From Taxawa tesnikishii (nom. ined.) (Eukaryota; Ascomycota; Dothideomycetes; Dothideales), in NCBI GenBank assembly GCA_030247885.1, contig JAPDRO010000004.1:62001-126000 (forward strand): a DNA stretch of 64,000 bases, written 5' to 3'. The translations under genes and the position numbers were made by a program. Positions 45,644-56,673 of the stretch are shown piece by piece (the stretch's first letter is position 1; each line of letters starts with the position of its first letter). The notes under the pieces are model-generated. The model saw only the letters and a program-made list of their open reading frames with translations. It had not been told where the DNA came from and did no database searches.

Positions 45644-48225
45644 TTAAAGCACCTCGCCAATGATCTTGGCCGCCTCCTTGTACGTAGCGAGCAGCTTCTC
45701 GCACTTCTCGCGCTCGTTCTTGATCGCGTCGTCCTCGTACAAGAGCTCCTGGAACAGGTCTTCCTTGTACAGTTCGCTGACCAGCCGATTCTGAACGACG
45801 TCTTTCGAGTGATTGACCAACAGATGCATGACGGCCTTGGGCACCTGATCTGCAATCGTCTCGCGCACGATGTTGAAGTAGGAGCTGATGAGGCGGCGGA
45901 TGAGCTCGGTCTCGAGGGCCTCGCGCTCGGTGAGTGCGGGCGCGTCGTCGGCGAGAGGCTGTCGCATGTTAGCACGTGCTCAACAGCAATGTCACCGAAA
46001 ATACTTACAAAACCGGTGTCGTCGACTTTGCTGTCATAATCGTCAAAATCGGCAATTAGCGAGGGTGCGCGTGCCACGGGGTGGTGGTGTCGCCCCTGCG
46101 GATGCTGGCCGCAAAGCTGGGTTCGATGTTGGTGCTGACGTGGCGGCTGCCTGGGAAGGGTGTAGGTGCACCTGCTGCAGCGGGAATGCCGCCGTCTTTG
46201 CCGAAGAAGTAGTTCAAGAAGCTGTCCTTTGCGCCTCCGGTTGCAGCCGCACCACCGAACCGTGGTGGCGATCCGGCCCTTGCGCCGTTCGCACCTGCCT
46301 GCAGACCGTGTCCAGCACGGCCGACTGCGGGAGACATGCTCCTGCTGTTCTTGTTGAGGTGGCTACGGATTGGGAGCTTGTCGGCCCTGCTGCCTGGAGC
46401 TTCGACCTCGTCGCCATCCTCTGGTGTTTCCGTTCCGTTGACACCGTTGAGCTCCTTGAGCCTTCTTTGCTCACGCTTCTTCTTTTCTTCGGCGGCCGCT
46501 ATCGCCTTTTGCTTCTCTTCCTTGTCGTTGATGACAGAGCTCATAGCTGCTGCCGCACCAAGGAAATTCGGGTGATTGGTGTTGATGTATGCGCGCTGGA
46601 TGGAGATGAGCGACTCCACATAGGAAGCGCAAGGACCCAATCTTTCGCGGAGCAGATCAGACACCACCTCAATCAGCTTGCCCTGCAGCCTTGGATATCT
46701 AGACAGTTCGTGCGAGCCGCAAGTGTGACAGATCTTGATCAACTCCTCGTAAACCAACTCAACACAACGTTGGCTAGGGATTTCCAGCAGCTTGATTTGC
46801 GGCTTTACAAGCAGATCAAAGGCGAGTTCCGGTACGAAGAGACTGGGGCGAGGACCTGTCGAGTTGCGAATGGCCGTCCGGATGTCGAGAACGGAAAGGT
46901 TCTGGGTAGGGTCAATGGTTTCCAATGAATTTCCGAAGACGGAGTTGAAGATGTAGTATATTCTAGCACCGCCGCAGAGTTCCTTGGTTGAGATCTCGGA
47001 AGAAGTACCATCGATAGACGAGATGAAAGACGATGCGAAGCGCGTCATGAGCTGCAGAATGAGAGAACCGCGGTGCTCCTTGCCTGCAAATGCAACATCG
47101 CCGTAGCTGGCCAGCTCCTGCTGTGTTTGACCCATCAACGTGTTGAGGCGCGCTTTGATGTCCGGAAGCCTCTCCCGAATGTGTGCCATCAGTGTGGTGT
47201 TGAGAGTCTTTGCCAGGTATTGTGTGCCGCATCTTGTCGCCATGTTCCTGTACGCTGGGTGCATCCTGAAGAATTCCCTCTCTGCCTCAAGAGCATCCGA
47301 CAAAGGCTTGTTGAGCTGAATATCCTGCTGCGACCGGTTCACGACGCCAATGAATCCCAGCTTCAGAGGGTACACACGGCCCGACAAGATATCGAGCGCA
47401 TTGGTACCATGGTCCATAAGATCCAGTTTTGTGAGTACACCGATGGTCCTCCGTCCCATAGGATCAACATGGCGTGCAAGCTTGAGCGCCTCAGAGTTCA
47501 CTAGATCAACGTTTGCGGGAGACACGGCAAGAATGATGCTGTTGGGTTTGGCGATGTACTCTGAAATGAGGTTCCTCGTCTGCTTCTCAATATCTGTGGG
47601 CTGATCTCCAATTGGAACCTGGAGTATCCGTCAGCACGCGCGCTCGATCTTTGACAGCTCTGCCAGTTGTCGTTCCAACCTTCGTGAGACCGGGCAGATC
47701 CACCAGTGTCAAACTCAGAACGTGTGGAGAGTATATCTTAAGGTTGATAGGTTGTCTGTTGATGCCCTTGTTGTTTCCTGCTACTCTTGCAGTCTCGTTC
47801 TCAATTTCCCTCCTGACCTCGCTGAAGTCGTAGAAACGGCGACCCGGAATGTGATTGAACTCGGCCCACTCATCCTGCCCTGCCACGCTGGCGGGTGTGT
47901 GCGGTATGTGGACCTCATCGTACTCCGGCTTGTCGCTGTTGCTGGGAACGTTGATGAGTTGCAGGATCAGAGGTCGTCTGGTGACGATGCCGCTTCCTCT
48001 TGGAAGGAAATCTCTACCGACAATGTTCTCGAGAACAGAAGACTTTCCGGAAGATTGCGAACCAACTACTACCTAACCAATTGTTAGCCTAGCCATGGTC
48101 AACCCTGCTGTTCCTGAGAAGCGTACAATCTGCGGCAAGTCGAGAGAGTCGTTTCCGATGGTGTTGAAGACCAAATCTTGCAACTTGTTGACAACACCGA
48201 GCAGGTCCTCTCCCAAAGAAGCCAT
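45644..48225 (-). CDS. VPS1: Dynamin-like GTPase Vps1
   Basis: Vps1 drives membrane fission at the Golgi, endosome, vacuole and peroxisome. Four exons (48225-48127, 48072-47680, 47618-46009, 45958-45644) give 805 residues after one base is restored. GTPase motifs are [19 protein letters not shown] (P loop), [25 protein letters not shown] and [10 protein letters not shown]. The middle/stalk region holds [20 protein letters not shown] and [13 protein letters not shown] long variable insert follows, Glu/Lys- then Gly/Ala/Ser-rich. The C-terminal GTPase effector domain is [20 protein letters not shown] and [20 protein letters not shown]. No PH domain is present, as in Vps1. The frame slip is at the four-G run 46078-46081 (plus), before the effector domain. 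Confidence 0.94.
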
Positions 48226-49197
48226 GTTGGATTGGCTGAGAGAACGTGGTTCAAAAGATGCAACTAGTCGGCGCTGCGGATGGCGGCCTTCAGAGGGCGT
48301 CTCTGAGCACTGCAAGGTTTGGTGCTGGCTGTAATGTTGTATAGGTCTGTTGTCCGTCCCAGGGTATCGATGGCAAGCCGGTGAGTGTCAGAAGGAAAGC
48401 GCAAAGGAGAAAGCAGGCCGGCAGCCGGACAGCAGAGTCGAGTGGATGCGAGGGGGTGGGTGAGGATGAAGCGCAACTGCGACAATGATCATCTGTTTGT
48501 TCCTGGCAGGCCGCTTGGGGACTTGCTCAGTCCTGGAAAACAACCGAGGCCTGCTTGCAATTTGGTGGGACACGCACGGAAGTAAGGTTGAGCGGAGGCA
48601 AAAGCACATGCAAATGTAAAACACCCACCACCCATACTTAATGTTTCTGTTTGTATGGGGTCAGGTTCAGTACATCCATTCGCCTCCTCCACCATCTACA
48701 CTTTTATACAGTAATACCCCACCAACAGCACCATTTGTATACAGCAGTAACATGGTGCCAACACGTGCGCCGGCCTTCACATGCAAGGGACAGGCCAGCA
48801 GAAGTAAGAAACGCGACACGCGAGCGTTGCGGACACGGCCTTATCAGTTGCAATCTGGCCGTGTGCCAATACCTCTTACGTGGGGCCATGGTTGAATTAT
48901 CTTTCGCTGACCTTCTCCTCCTGAGATCCTTTCTTTCTTTCTCTCTTTCCAACCACACCAAGAAGTCAACCCTCACATATTGCAATCCTCGAACAGACAA
49001 AGAACTCGCGCTTGCTCCTTCTTCCTCCGGCTTGCCCGCTTCCAACAAATTCCTCCCACGCGACTCATCTTTCTCCCTTCCAACGCGACAAACTCACTTG
49101 CGGCAAGCCTGTAAGCAAAGGCAAACGCGAAACCACAGCCTCCAGCGCCTTCCGCCAACAGCCTTCACCTTTTCGTGGCCCCCGACCGGCTACTTGA
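48226..49197. promoter_or_regulatory. Divergent promoter region between VPS1 and the cysteine hydrolase
   Basis: Almost 1 kb. The plus-strand side shows a TTTATACA element near 48702 and a long CT-rich stretch at about 48900-48960. The latter resembles the pyrimidine-rich leaders common before fungal transcription starts. No gene is seen. Confidence 0.45.
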
Positions 49198-50179
49198 ATG
49201 GCCCCATCCGCTTTGGAAGTTGCTGAAATCAACGAGTTTGCCGAGAAGAACCATCTAGTCGAGCACGACCTAGACGAGCACGTTGCCTTCGGAGGCGACG
49301 ATCAATGGTTCTATCACGTCGCCTCTAAGCGTTTCGACCTGTCGCGTGGCTCTCAGCGCAAGATAATCATAGATGCTGATGATGGAATTCGAAACCATCG
49401 CGGGGTCATGATTGACCCAAACAAGACACTGCTGGTCATCATCGACATGCAAAACTACTTCGTGCACCCGAGATGTCGCGATCACACCGGAGGAATCGGC
49501 ACGGTCAAGCCTACGCTCCAGGTCATTGAAAGATGCCGTCAGTTGGGAATCCAGGTTTGCTGGTTGAACTGGGGAATCGACGAGTACGACCTCAAAGTCA
49601 TGCCTGCGGCGGTAACGAGAGGCTTCGATCGGGCCATGATCAAAGACAAGGGACACGGTTGGCACATTGGCCTGGGAGCAGAGATGCCGGACGGCATGGG
49701 ACGCTGTCTTTTCAAGGGCACCTGGAACGCCGACATTTACGACCCGTTCAAAGAAGTCATGACTCCAGACGATGTTCGTTTCGACAAGGCGCGCATGAGC
49801 GGTCTCTGGAGCCCGGAGCTACCTTTCCACAGGTGGCTGAGTAAGAGCGGGAAGAAGACGCTTCTCTTCGCAGGAGTCAACACCGACCAATGCCTGCTTG
49901 GAACTCTTACGGACGCCTACAACTGGGGTTGGGATTGCATTCTTCTCAACGACTGCGCTGCCACCATGACCGGTCTCAACGCTCAGGCAGTCTGCGACTA
50001 CAACATCGCGTAAGTGAAAACGAATCTATCTTCCTGCATGTTGAGACTAACTCGTGATCTGCAGCACCAACATGGGTTTCGTCTCAAGCAGCGAGGACTT
50101 CCTCAACGCCGAGATCATCGATGCCTCCAGCCTCAAGGGCAAGTCTGTCCCCGCCAATGGAGACATGGACGGTCACTGA
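49198..50179 (+). CDS. Isochorismatase-fold cysteine hydrolase
   Basis: Two exons (49198-50009, 50065-50179) give 308 residues without frame breaks. The fold has a Cys/Asp/Lys catalytic triad. Candidates are Asp83 in LLVIIDMQNYFVHP, Lys197 in RFDKARMSGLWSP and Cys232 in FAGVNTDQCLLGTLTDAYN, followed by LNDCAATM and a C-terminal NMGFVSSSEDFL. A cis-peptide-type VNTDQC loop is as in the family. Members hydrolyse isochorismate, nicotinamide, ureidoacrylate and related amides. The sequence has an extra N-terminal stretch of about 75 residues and the WGIDEYDLKVMP block seen in fungal cytosolic members. I would not choose a substrate. No signal peptide, so probably cytosolic. Confidence 0.88.
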
Positions 50180-51254
50180 GTGGCACCCTTCTCGATATGT
50201 CTTCGATTCTTTCTTTCTGGCTGGGTCTTCTGCTGCAAGCATGGCGTTACAAGGTTATACGTGCAACTCTTTTTCTGCCCTTTGCTCTTCTTTTCCTACG
50301 ACAAACCGCATGATACCCTAGAATCTCTTCTCGGGCGGATTCTGCTTCCAACACTGACACTTTTGCTTCTCAAGCTCTTTTTCTTTGCTACCAGCAGGCA
50401 TGGGCATCCTACATTTACAGAGACGACGTCAGGTAGAAACCTCCAATTAAACAGACTCTTCTCCGAGGGCTAACGCCTGTACTCGTCTCTTTCCATCTCT
50501 GTGTTACAGATACACCTGAGCAGATGGTGGGCTGTTATCCCTCTGGGTACACTCGCGTCTGTTGGCCACATATTATACTAACAAAAAAAGCGACGAAACA
50601 GGACTGGATACTCTGCATCGCACGCGGCGTCGATTGTTTGCCGCTCGCCGTCTCAGGGTCGTGTTGCTTAGCTCTGAGGCGGGCATCACAACGCAACGAC
50701 GGAACCCTGCTGTCGGTCTAAGCATCCCGGACTCATCGTCATGGCACCGCCTGGTAACTTGTTGGTGAGCGCAGCTCCTCTGCTATGCGATCAACCACTA
50801 GCCCCGCCTAGCTGCTCTTTCAATCGTTCGTGCTCGCTTTTCAGTCACCTACTGTAGAGCACAACGCTGCTCTGCGGTCCACGATAAGCATAGCTGGCCA
50901 TTCGCCCGATCCCTGATAGATTATCTTGGATTTCCAGGCGCCTTGACAGCGTAGCGGTCATCACAGCGGAGGTTCTTGTCACGCTAGCTCCCACATACGG
51001 AGCCAAAGACAAGGAGGACGGCGAACATTACGCTCCCAAATATGACCTTGTCCTGTGATCCGGGAGCAGTTGGATTATATATAGCAACTTAGCTTTCAAC
51101 TATATCATTATTACGGTACGTAAGTAACTATCAAAGTTAGAAGGTTTATAGTTTAGTAATCAACTACTCTATCTGACTGACTTCCCTGCGGTTTACTACA
51201 GAGCGAGAAGCTATAATTGTCCTAGCTACGGCATACCCTTGCATACCTCGTCTG
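50180..51254. other. Intergenic with an AT-rich patch
   Basis: No gene is supported. Base composition drops to clearly AT-rich at about 51055-51215, immediately before the NLR fragment, unlike the GC-balanced rest. It could be a relic of a mobile element or of repeat-induced mutation, but no terminal repeats or coding domains are visible. Confidence 0.4.
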
Positions 51255-52564
51255 TGTTAAGAAACCTTCAGGTACTAATGCAAAGTCTCTTGTTTGAGAT
51301 CTTATGCAAGTGTCCCTCTCTTATCCCCATCGCATCACCTCAACGCTGGAAGGTCGGCCGTGTCGCACAAGCCCATCCACAAGCATAGTCGATGAAATAA
51401 CTTACGGAGGCCATTGGCTGAATTCTGGCTGACGGGATCTCGGCATTGGATTTACGCTTCTGCTTTTTTGTTGACGGTCTTGACGAGTACGAAGCTGGCA
51501 AAGGAGAGGATCAAGCTCTGATCAGCGTCTTGGACCAAATGGTTAGCTCTTCCGCCGTCAAGCTATGTCTTACTAGTCGGCCGCGCACAGTGTTCGACAA
51601 ACGCTACGACAGTTTTACTCGGCCATTTGTGCGGAGACTTGTGCTTCAGCAATATACTCAAGAGGATATGCATAGGCTCATAAATGGGCGACTTATAGCA
51701 AATCCACGTTTCAACCAGTTGATGCAGGAAGACGAGAACGAGGTGAAGAAGCTCGTTGATGAGATCGAAGAGAAAGCGTCCGGGGTTTTCTTCTGGGTAA
51801 TACTTGCAGTAAATCCTTTCTACCAAATCGCTATCGAGGTCATGTTCAGTGCTCGCGAGTGTGGGCTACGAGATGGCTTTACACCGTCACTAATCCTGGA
51901 TGAGCTTGATACGGTGTGCCAGCGCTATTGGGCCGGGAATTGCAGCAGAAAGTTGCACTGGACGAGCGCTATCGCCATTGCTATGCCTAAATTAAGAAGT
52001 GACTTCTCTACCTACGCTGCGTTTTGCGGCCTTGATCTTTACCTGGCGGAGAAGCTTGACACCATGTCGAAGGAGGAATTCGATGACAATGGACCCTGGC
52101 TTCTGGACTGTGCATTGCAAAGCGACTCGTACGACATGGTTAATGGGACAAAACCTGTTGAAGAACTGCTCAGACTGCTCTCCGCCGGGGTTGTGAAGGT
52201 GCTCATTGACAGAGGCGTGAACGTCAATGGGGTGGTAGATGCTTACGAGAGGACAGATTTCCGATATTATCCTCCTCAGAAGCACTTGCCTCGAACGCCA
52301 TGGGAACGCTTTGTTCGTATGAGTTGTTACTGCGGCATCTATGACAAAGGTACCGAAAAGGATCAGCTACTATTAGTTCGGCTGTTGCTTGAGGGTAAGG
52401 CCATTATCAACTGTAGGCTACCGGACGAATGGTCTTTGTGGGAATGCTTTCTCGGACGCTGCCCAGAGGGAGACCAAGCGCAGTTGCGCACTTTGTGTGC
52501 AGCCCATGGGATGAGTGTAGTTGAGCGCAGGGATAAGATGGTACAGGCCAGGGTCGAAGATTAG
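51255..52564 (+). pseudogene. Truncated NACHT/NLR-type (STAND) gene fragment
   Basis: The central part of a fungal NACHT protein is recognisable. A stretch near 51263-51350 reads LMQSLLFEILCKCPSLIPIA then SPQRW in one frame. From 51446 a second, 372-codon frame begins DLRFCFFVDGLDEYEAGKG, the Walker B region. It continues with VKLCLTSRPRTVFDKRYDS, LQQYTQEDMHRLINGRL and EEKASGVFFWVILAV. The C-terminal part lacks strong repeats, though VEELLRLLSAGVVKVLIDRG is ankyrin-like. No Walker A (P loop) or N-terminal effector domain lies upstream, and the two frames are separated by a stop. It is therefore a 5'-truncated relic or an exon set with a missing start. Fungal NLRs act in non-self recognition. 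Confidence 0.7.
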
Positions 52565-53518
52565 CATAAGTAGTGTTTGTACCGGCAAGTATCATTACAA
52601 GTTCAATTCCCAAAGGCTTTCAAACCGGCCAATTCAACCGTATTCTCCTGTTTATCGCCGTCCTACTGTTCGATACCAGCTGGAAGACCGTGACTTCAAA
52701 GGCAACAACCTGCAAGAACACTAAGGTGGACGTCCCCGAGCTCTGCCTCCGCCGTCCTCGCCACCCCATCGGCAGTGCGCCGTGCCGTCAAACTGGTTAC
52801 CGTGACGCCAGCGGAAGAGAAGAGGAGGATGGAAGAGATGACATGGGTGTGTATGCAAATGAGGTTCAGGCCGGGCCCATGATTCACGCTATTGCTGGAG
52901 CAAAAGCCCATGAACCAGGCTGGACCGGACAGATGACTTTTTACGTCACCACCACCAGGCTAGCGCACGTGGAGCCGGACGAACCATCAAGTATCCCATG
53001 TCGAACCATCAAAAACTGCCAGCCTTGCCAAGTCGCCGTTACAGGAGAATGTCGGTAGGTGAGATTGAGGGGTTTGGTATAGAGGGGAGATCCGCGATCC
53101 TGGGAGATCCGGCCAATCGCAAACCACGCTAGCGCGGGAGGCGGCGTCTAACTTGATTAAAGGGGCAGCGCATCCGTCCTCTTCCAACTTCTTTTCATCT
53201 CCATACTTGCGAGTCGCGCGCTTGCAAGTTGTTGGTCGTGGCCGGCCTCGCATGCCAATGCTTGGAAACCTCCTCAGCGGGGTCTTGTAGGCTCCCTTAT
53301 GCGAATATGTGTTTCGTGGTATTAGTAACGGCGCCCCTATTGCCAATACAATAAAGACGCTGTACCCGCGCTCCATCTAAGTTCGAGACTTCAACCACAG
53401 GTTGGCTGCCATTCCTTTCCTTTAGGTACAAGATACCGAGTTACCAACTATTCACATTCCTTTTCCTTGCCTTGTGCATCTCACACTCTTTACAAACCAA
53501 ATCTCGCGCTCTCTCACA
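52565..53518. other. No gene seen; upstream of the spherulin-4-like gene
   Basis: An open frame at 52573-53058 has no family match or coding signature I can support. The last 100 bases are the leader of the next gene. Confidence 0.45.
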
Positions 53519-54250
53519 ATGGTCAACCTTGCCGCCTGTCTCGCAGTCGCACTGCCGCTCTACTCCTGGCCATCCGCCGGAGTTTGGGACCCGACCTACC
53601 ACATCATCAAGTCGAACCCCAACACAACCTTCAACGTCATCGTCAACCCCGACAGCGGTCCGGGTTCCTACCCGTTGGACTCGGAGTACGTGACCGGCGT
53701 CGCGAAACTCAACTCCTACCCCAACGTCAACACCTACGGCTACCTCCGCACCGACTGGGCCAAAATCCCGCTCTCCACCATCCAATCTGAAGTCACCACC
53801 TACTCCAAATGGGCCACATACAAGGCCAAGGACATCCACCTTGACGGCATCTTCGTCGACGAAGCCACCGACAAAGTCGCCGACCTGACATACATGAAGA
53901 ACCTGAGCGCCATCGTCAAGAAGACCATGCCCAAGAACCAGGCTAAGATCTGGACGAACCCCGGCTGCGCCGTCGACAAATCCTTTTACGATTACGCCGA
54001 CACCATCACCGCTTTCGAGTCCGACTACAGCGACTGGCAGGATCACGGCAGCACGCAAATCAAGCAGGCGCTGCGCGCCAAGTCGAACGTCATGATCCTG
54101 AACTACTCTGGAGACTCCAAAGCCATCGCCAAGGCGGCGCAGACGCTGACGAAGGCCGGGTACTACAGCGCGTTGCTGATGAGCAATGACGATTACCAGA
54201 CGTACAACACCGCTTGGGCTACGTTCGCTTCTTCCGTCGACACCAACTGA
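53519..54250 (+). CDS. Spherulation-specific family 4 protein (GH135-like)
   Basis: A single exon gives 243 residues. The sequence follows the spherulin-4 TIM-barrel pattern: ALPLYSWPSAGVWDPTYHII, FNVIVNPDSGPGS, YPNVNTYGYLRTDWAK, then IHLDGIFVDEATDK (residues 107-119), IWTNPGCAVD, ITAFESDYSDW, VMILNYSGDS and GYYSALLMSNDDY. The Asp-Glu pair in FVDEA (113-114) lines up with the catalytic acids of Sph3, the GH135 galactosaminogalactan hydrolase of Aspergillus (family knowledge). ATG at 53519 is the first usable start. It gives at most a short hydrophobic N-terminus (MVNLAACLAVALPLYSW) that merges into the first strand, so a classical cleavable signal is doubtful. It may be a cytosolic or unconventionally secreted member. 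Confidence 0.85.
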   Translation: MVNLAACLAVALPLYSWPSAGVWDPTYHIIKSNPNTTFNVIVNPDSGPGSYPLDSEYVTGVAKLNSYPNVNTYGYLRTDWAKIPLSTIQSEVTTYSKWATYKAKDIHLDGIFVDEATDKVADLTYMKNLSAIVKKTMPKNQAKIWTNPGCAVDKSFYDYADTITAFESDYSDWQDHGSTQIKQALRAKSNVMILNYSGDSKAIAKAAQTLTKAGYYSALLMSNDDYQTYNTAWATFASSVDTN

Positions 54251-54486
54251 AGGCGATTTCTTCTTCTCCGTATCTCTCTCGCTGGGCGGGAGATTGAGTA
54301 TTTCTGGCACACTGCGCTGCGCTTGCAGATCCAAGGGACTGAAAATCTCATTACGAGAAACGTCTTATGATACTTTTGTCTTCAAATTAAAAAAGTTTAT
54401 TCACACACCATGTCAATGACCTTCGGCCTTTCTCCCATCCGAAATACGTGCTCACCTTATCGCTGATCGTCTCTTCGCTGTTGCTT

Positions 54487-55155
54487 CGTTCGCCCGGGTA
54501 TTCTAGGATAAATGGCATGATGAAACGGACGGCCTGCATACGCTCTCGACCATAATGCTTGTGGTGCATCGGCAGGGCTGCGAGGTAGTAGCCTGTTAGT
54601 TCGCAGCCGATGTTGATGAGGTTGTACAGTCACAATGTGACGACTTGGCTTGAATCGGTCGTGACCAGAGTCAGGAAGATGTTGCAAAAGATCTGGTTGC
54701 CGTGGAAGGGAAAGTCGTTGCAGAACCAGCATAAAGATGTTGCCAGTAGGCGGTGCCAGCAGTGCTGTCCAACCATCTTCAGGGATGCGACATCGTAGCC
54801 AGTGACGTTGCCAACGGAGAGTAAGACGTAGCCCTCAGCGAAAAATCCAACGCCAGTGATGGCATAGTTGCGGAAGTAGTCTACAAACGGGCGGAGAGGA
54901 TCTTGTTTGAAGGGCTGCCATATCAAGCCCAGCTCTCGCCCAGCTTCTGCGCTGTGCTGGTGGTTGATTCATTTCGTCCGCTCGCTCGTTGGGAAGGTCG
55001 GCCCAGTACGTCTGTCCTTTGTATGCATCGTCCGGGTAGATTGCTTCGAAGAGCAACGATTCCTTGTCATTGGGCAGACCACGGGAAGCTATATCGCGCT
55101 CAGTTGCGGCTGGCATGCGCCGGGGCTTGGAGTCATGATCTTCGTTAGTATCCAT
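54487..55155 (-). pseudogene. Decayed MFS transporter gene with internal deletion
   Basis: The 5' part reads MDTNEDHDSKPRRMPAATER, then a cytosolic segment YKGQTYWADLPNERAD. After a frame change come RELGLIWQPFKQDPLRPFV and YFRNYAITGVGFFAEGYVLL, the first helix of a phosphate/metabolite-type MFS permease. The next recognisable block is from the middle of such proteins: RLLATSLCWFCNDFPFHGNQ, then after a stop INIGCELTGYYLAALPMHHK and YGRERMQAVRFIM. Helices 2-6 and everything after about helix 9 are missing. The combination of deletion, stop and frame change makes this a genuine pseudogene, unlike the single-base slips elsewhere in the window. Confidence 0.65.
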
Positions 55156-55890
55156 CAGGATTGTCCTCTGGGCGAGTGTTTCAACTTCGGTAGACTGCCT
55201 CTCAGCAACGTCCCAAGAACTGCTGGTCTATATATCGTTTGCAATGCTTCACACGGCATGGTGGCTTGCATCGAGGAACACGATGATTGACGTCAGGCGA
55301 CATCTCTTACCTGCCGTATCGATCCTCTGCGATATCAACTGCTCCTTCTTCCGCAAAACCCTCCGCTACGACTACGCACGAGTCGCAGCAGTAGCGGCGG
55401 AAGCGTGAAGGGTGCGGCTATGCGGAATGCGGGAGAGCATGACATCTTGTAGGTACACCATGTCCATCACAGCCATAGCTGACCTCTCCAGCGCACGGAA
55501 CGTCGCATGTGCCAAGTGGGTTGCGGCACGCAGGCGGAAAGAGCAGAGAATGGGGAGTTCAAGGGGTTCGCACGTGTATAGAGCTTGGCTTCCGGTTGGC
55601 TTGAGCCGGCGGGCCGCACGTCATCCTTGAACGTCGATCACCGCGGTATAACAACCTCCATCGTCAACTTCATCACTATCTTTCCAAATGCATCGCGCCA
55701 ATTGGAAGAGCCGCTTGAATCCGATCGGTGTCAATTTGTGTACAGTACAGATCTAGTTACAACCGTCCTATCTATATCCCATCCCACGAAACTCCCAGCA
55801 GGCGAAAAGAAGCGGACATCGTTATCATCGTGGCAGATTTGCTCCAGCACTCTATATTTTTGGCTCATCCTCACCCGGCAGCCAGATTCT
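55156..55890. other. No gene seen
   Basis: Between the MFS relic and the GPI-protein gene. Only short frames without coding features. Confidence 0.45.
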
Positions 55891-56361
55891 CTAGAGCGCA
55901 GCAACGGCGCCAAGAACTGCGGCGCATGCGGCTCCCGCGACCGCAAGGGACAGATCTATCCGATCGTTAGCTATCAATGATCTATCCTGCTTAGCCCCCG
56001 CGAAGATGCGGCAGCCAAAAGCTTAGCGTAGCATACCATTCCTTACGCCAGCATTCGTCTGACTAGTGGAACCAGTGTCTCCAGAACCGCTCGAACCACC
56101 ACCAGCGGAGGGCGGGTATCCCGACGGCACGGCGGTGCCAGATGCTGTAGATGCCACAGAGGCGACTGAAGCGCTCGAGGCTGCGGCGGCTGATCCGCTG
56201 GGTGCTTGGCGTTCCTTGTTGTATCAATGAGCACAAGAATCCCGTTATCAGACGGACGTGGTGGGAGGTACCTGGAGAGCCTCGTAGTGCACGTCCGGGA
56301 GACTGAAGGCTTGGGCAACAGCCAGGAAGAGGAAGACAGGGACGATGCTGAATCCGCGCAT
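55891..56361 (-). CDS. Small secreted Ser/Ala-rich GPI-anchored protein
   Basis: Three exons (56361-56272, 56214-56037, 55955-55891) sum to 333 nt, or 110 residues, without a frame break. The N-terminus MRGFSIVPVFLFLAVAQAFS is a strong signal peptide (cleavage probably after AQA). The short mature part is low-complexity: ASSASVASVASTASGTAVPS, SAGGGSSGSGDTGSTSQT. The C-terminus LSLAVAGAACAAVLGAVAAL is a typical GPI attachment signal, with the acceptor likely at Asn/Ala/Gly just before it. Choosing the GTATGC donor after GTAAGGAATG is what yields this hydrophobic end. The product is probably a cell-wall or plasma-membrane surface protein. No family assigned. A TATA-like stretch lies about 100 bp upstream. 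Confidence 0.7.
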
Positions 56362-56460
56362 TTTGACAGAATAGAGATGTGCCGATTTGGTAGTCTTAAA
56401 ACAGAGAGGTGATATCAAACTCTGTCCTTTGCTAGGATACGAAGGACAGAGCAAGTCTAC

Positions 56461-56469
56461 ATATATTAA
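56461..56469 (-). promoter_or_regulatory. TATA-like element of the GPI-protein gene
   Basis: ATATATTAA on plus (TTAATATAT on the coding strand), about 100 bp upstream of the start codon at 56361. Confidence 0.45.
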
Positions 56470-56673
56470 ACGTACGGGAAAAATAAAAAGGCGGCGACCT
56501 TCCAATGTCGCGGGAGATCCGCATTACAGATCTCTTAGCTATGACGATTAATCATGACGACAAGACCGTCTTTCCTCTGGATGGGATGGGTGAAAGGAGA
56601 GCACCCTCGACGAGCCGCGTTAGATGTGTATATGCACAACATTAATGCAGATTGTACATTTAGAAACATCCAA

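Noticed and set aside
51055-51215. AT-rich patch as a transposon
   Set aside because: No terminal repeats, target-site duplication or transposase/reverse transcriptase coding remains are visible.
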